Source of the DNA: Deltaproteobacteria bacterium
GTDB taxonomy: Bacteria; Desulfobacterota; UBA8473
NCBI GenBank assembly: GCA_030621455.1
Contig: JAUXHQ010000110.1
Span: forward strand, 1 to 6,733
Direction: 5' to 3'
Length of the DNA stretch: 6,733 nucleotides
Part shown: positions 4,516-6,733 of the stretch, piece by piece
Numbering within the stretch: the stretch's first letter is position 1
How the letters are laid out: each line of letters begins with the position of its first letter
Position numbers and translations under genes: made by a program
The notes under the pieces: generated by a model
What the model was told of the DNA's origin: nothing
The model's database searches: none
What the model saw: only the letters and a program-made list of their open reading frames with translations

Positions 4516-6198
4516 TCATTCCCCTGTTTCCGCAGGGGTGAGTCGTTTTGGAACCATGAGAGCAATAAGCAGTGAGGCTATTATCCCTCCGATAGCCCCC
4601 TGGATGATGCGGAGGAAAGCCATTTCATAAAGGCAGAAGGCAAGGATCGCTCCTCCCATGGCCCCGGGTATTACAAAAGCCGGCAATTGAGATAGCCAGT
4701 TTTTATCCACATCTTCTGATAGGACTTTACTGCTGAGTTTAATGATAATGGCATTGGCTACAAAGATTACCAATGTGAATTCTATGATTAGCCAGACATC
4801 CCTTCCCAGTTGGACACCGGAAGCGGAAAAGGATGAAAGGGTCAAAAATTTCATATAGATAGCAGCTAGAGGGGCCATAATGGCCATGGAGGAAAAGGTG
4901 AAGGCGCCCTTTATATAACCTGTGTCAGCCCGCATGGTTCCTTCGGCCATCATTCCTCCTCCGCCCAGGGGAGAAGGTCCGCATGAAGTAGTGGCGTTTA
5001 TCATGTATGCAGCCATTACAATGGCCAATTGAGGCCAGGTGATAAGGTCAAACTTCGCCGGACCAAAAAAATAGAGGACAGGCACGAGGGCTGCTGTCAA
5101 GATACGGCTGCATGCGAGAGGTAAGATGGTCTGAATCTGAACAAATATGGCCAGCATACCGGCAACACCAAGGAAAGGAACAGATGAAAAACCCTTCAAA
5201 ATGTTTCCCAGGGCTTCAAACCCACCGGTACTGGCCAGGGCCCCCGCTGCCATGAACCCGGATGCCATGGCTGTGACCGGTAGGAGGATAATGCCGCTCA
5301 TCAAGTCGCGTATTGAGACCCTGCACATGAATAGCATCAATATCCCCCCGGCAACCAGGATAGTCTGGACAGGCATTTTACCGAACGGTTGAAAGATACT
5401 GATCAGCAATGCGGCCACAAAGATCACCAGGGAGAGATAACCTTTAAAGGAACCCTTTGCCTCCGCCTTTTTTTTCTCTATCACGCTTCCCTCCGGAAGG
5501 TCTCTGAGAGAAACGCCCTCGGGGTAGAGCTTCATGGTGATCAATTTGAGAAAGAGTGCGGTCAAGGCCGTGCCCAACATGAGGGAAAAGGCCTGAGGAG
5601 CCCTGAGCATACCCTCGGATGCAGTGGGGAAAAAGGCGCCCAGGAAGCCTTCCCCGATCTGTCCTACACCGCCGATCGGTGACGGCCCGCAGGATCCGAA
5701 TGCGTTCCTTGCAAACGCGCCTATAAGCACGATCAACTGGGATCTCGTCAATAACCCCATACCCCCCTCAAAACCAAAGGCAAAGAGCAGAGGGAGAAGA
5801 GCGGCTGCTATGATTCTACCACAGGGCAGAGAGGCGATTACCGGAAGTTGGATCAGTATTACGAGGGTGCCTGCAAGTCCTATGGGGGTTTTCTGGAGTT
5901 TATTTATCAATACCTTTAACACGTCGAACCCGCCGGAGGCGGTCAATGCCCCTGCAAGAAAAAGACCTGCCAGTAGGGCCGTTATGGGATGAAGAATAAT
6001 GCCTCCTATCATCTCATTAGGCAAGAGTATGACCCCAACCCAACCCTCGCTGAAAAATCTGAATACCGCACCCAAAACGAGACAGATCAGTGAAACCACG
6101 ACAAGTACCGTCTGCACGGGAAAGTTCAGTTTCCTGAAGAGCATAAGCACCATCGCCCCAACAAATATAGTAAGTGTGATGTACCCTAAAATTTCCAC
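4516..6198 (-). CDS. Polytopic inner-membrane protein with internal duplication, ion-transporter-like (560 aa)
   Basis: Very hydrophobic, with roughly a dozen or more spans. Two homologous halves (about 26-225 and 275-455) share, in order: P-V-Q-T-(V/I)-L-V; G-I-I-L-x-P-(I/V)-T-A; T-A-S-G-G-F / A-S-T-G-G-F; P-C-G-R-I-I / A-C-S-R-I-L followed by T/A-A-A-L-(L/V)-P; and S-C-G-P-S-P-(I/L)-G-G (169-177 and 405-413). A charged cytoplasmic loop (226-252) joins them. Two-fold repeats with small-residue hairpin motifs are typical of ion-transporter superfamily carriers (DASS, GntP, DctM, ArsB types), so an anion or carboxylate carrier is the best guess; I do not recognise the exact family or substrate. 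The C-terminal ~90 residues (466-560) form an added domain resembled by the adjacent 50-residue gene. Start is GTG (6196-6198), with AGGT 8-9 nt before it and only 10 nt after the preceding stop, so it is an operon partner of the 123-residue gene. Confidence 0.93.
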   Translation of the reverse strand: MEILGYITLTIFVGAMVLMLFRKLNFPVQTVLVVVSLICLVLGAVFRFFSEGWVGVILLPNEMIGGIILHPITALLAGLFLAGALTASGGFDVLKVLINKLQKTPIGLAGTLVILIQLPVIASLPCGRIIAAALLPLLFAFGFEGGMGLLTRSQLIVLIGAFARNAFGSCGPSPIGGVGQIGEGFLGAFFPTASEGMLRAPQAFSLMLGTALTALFLKLITMKLYPEGVSLRDLPEGSVIEKKKAEAKGSFKGYLSLVIFVAALLISIFQPFGKMPVQTILVAGGILMLFMCRVSIRDLMSGIILLPVTAMASGFMAAGALASTGGFEALGNILKGFSSVPFLGVAGMLAIFVQIQTILPLACSRILTAALVPVLYFFGPAKFDLITWPQLAIVMAAYMINATTSCGPSPLGGGGMMAEGTMRADTGYIKGAFTFSSMAIMAPLAAIYMKFLTLSSFSASGVQLGRDVWLIIEFTLVIFVANAIIIKLSSKVLSEDVDKNWLSQLPAFVIPGAMGGAILAFCLYEMAFLRIIQGAIGGIIASLLIALMVPKRLTPAETGE

Positions 6199-6208
6199 TT
6201 ATTTATAC

Positions 6209-6580
6209 CTATAGCCCTTGTATGCTTGCCTGTTCCCTGCGGCAGGAAGATTTGCAAAAGTCGCTTCTCTTTCGCCGGCCCTTCATGAAGAGTGGCAGGC
6301 TGACCACATACTTGTCCCGGTTCTTGCACACATACACCCTGTCTCCAACCTCGAACCTCCCCAAACAAAGGGTGCAACCGGACATCTCCGCATCAACGAC
6401 TTCCCCGTCTTTCATTCGGACATTTGCCCTCGTCCCCAAAAGATCGCCGAGGGGAATGTCAGGGCCGGCAAATGAGATGATCTCACCCTCTTTTCGTCTC
6501 AATACCTGGTATATCTCCACGCTTAAGTAGAATGCCATCAAAAAGAGAAAGGTCAACCACTCGGTCGTGCCACAATCCAT
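6209..6580 (-). CDS. Single-span membrane protein with OB/NfeD-like domain and multiple cysteines (123 aa)
   Basis: One N-terminal hydrophobic helix (about 8-27) is followed by a basic stretch (R-R-K), so the C-terminal part is probably cytoplasmic. Residues about 44-95 look like a small beta-barrel of the NfeD C-terminal/OB type: G-x2-G-T-R-A-x-V at 45-54, a G-E-V-V-D-A-E turn, and F-E-V-G-D-R-V-Y-V. NfeD proteins of this size usually act in membrane-protein or lipid-raft quality control, but the similarity is weak and the function unknown. Unusual for an NfeD domain are C69-x2-C72 and C85 within the barrel and a C109-x3-C113 tail among basic residues, which could bind metal or form disulfides. 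The ATG (6578-6580) is preceded by AAGGA at good spacing. It sits 38 nt after an NHL-repeat gene and 10 nt before the 560-residue transporter gene. Confidence 0.85.
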   Translation of the reverse strand: MDCGTTEWLTFLFLMAFYLSVEIYQVLRRKEGEIISFAGPDIPLGDLLGTRANVRMKDGEVVDAEMSGCTLCLGRFEVGDRVYVCKNRDKYVVSLPLFMKGRRKRSDFCKSSCRREQASIQGL

Positions 6581-6618
6581 CTATATATCCTTTTTCATAT
6601 AAAAACCGACATCACGGA

Positions 6619-6733
6619 CTAACCGTCCACTTCCAGTATTTGAAACCGCTTGTTCAGACTATCAACAACATAAAGCCTGTTTTTGTCATCAAGACATATG
6701 CCTGAAGGCCTGTTAAATTCTCCCGGCTCTTTC
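6619..6733 (-). CDS. C-terminal end of an NHL-repeat beta-propeller protein (partial)
   Basis: The last 37 residues of a gene that begins beyond the right edge, ending in TAG at 6619-6621. The residues fit one NHL blade: G-E-F-N-R-P-S-G-I, then D-x-K-N-R-L-Y-V-V-D-S, then N-K-R-F-Q-I-L, matching the family pattern P-x-G-(I/V)...L-Y-V-x-D-(S/T)...N-x-R-(V/F)-Q. NHL repeats form six-bladed propellers, often exported and used in binding; here no signal peptide can be checked and the role is unknown. The gene precedes the 123-residue membrane gene by 38 nt on the same strand and is probably in the same operon. Confidence 0.8.
   Translation of the reverse strand, partial: KEPGEFNRPSGICLDDKNRLYVVDSLNKRFQILEVDG

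Noticed and set aside
4516..6198. Naming the 560-residue protein as a TRAP DctM, GntP or ArsB family member
   Set aside because: The overall design fits the ion-transporter superfamily, but the characteristic motifs of each named family are not evident and the cysteine-containing loops differ.
5147..6214. Plus-strand open frames opposite the 560-residue transporter and the start of its neighbour
   Set aside because: They are antisense to a protein with an obvious internal duplication and many membrane helices; no start signals or domains support them.
1..6733. tRNA, rRNA or CRISPR array
   Set aside because: No cloverleaf-like or rRNA-like stretch and no regularly spaced direct repeats were seen anywhere in the window.

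Overview
The window reads as one bacterial minus-strand gene string (all ten supported coding regions point leftward), so transcription runs from base 6733 towards base 1. The density of Fe-S ferredoxin modules, a seven-haem c-type cytochrome and a covalent-flavin (FMN-binding) domain suggests an anaerobic or microaerobic respiratory bacterium with a periplasm. A Desulfobacterota- or Nitrospirota-like organism would fit, but this is inference from gene content only; no rRNA or marker gene is present.

Right part (6733 to about 4300): the C-terminal end of an NHL-repeat beta-propeller protein, a 123-residue single-span membrane protein with an OB/NfeD-like domain and several cysteines, a 560-residue polytopic membrane protein built from two homologous halves (each with an S-C-G-P-S-P re-entrant-loop-like motif), and a 50-residue, two-helix mini-protein. 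The mini-protein is homologous to the last ~45 residues of the 560-residue protein. It was too short for routine gene calling, but synonymous divergence argues it is a real gene. A hairpin follows its stop codon.

Middle (3995-4331): about 340 bases without a gene, holding several imperfect inverted repeats (AT-rich TAGC-type, GGCATCC-type and others). It separates the two gene groups and should contain the leader, and probably the promoter, of the left group.

Left part (3994 to 1): a compact redox operon in the order: membrane-anchored two-cluster ferredoxin (186 aa), NosR/RnfG-like protein with FMN domain and two 4Fe-4S clusters (325 aa), membrane-anchored seven-haem cytochrome c with a NapC/NirT-like start (303 aa), tail-anchored two-cluster ferredoxin (156 aa), soluble SdhB/FrdB-like protein with one 2Fe-2S and two 4Fe-4S clusters (258 aa), and the first codons of a further gene cut by the window edge. 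I infer a membrane-bound electron-transfer complex joining a cytoplasmic oxidoreductase (probably including the truncated next gene) to periplasmic FMN and haem centres, possibly through quinone. I do not recognise this exact gene combination as a named complex.
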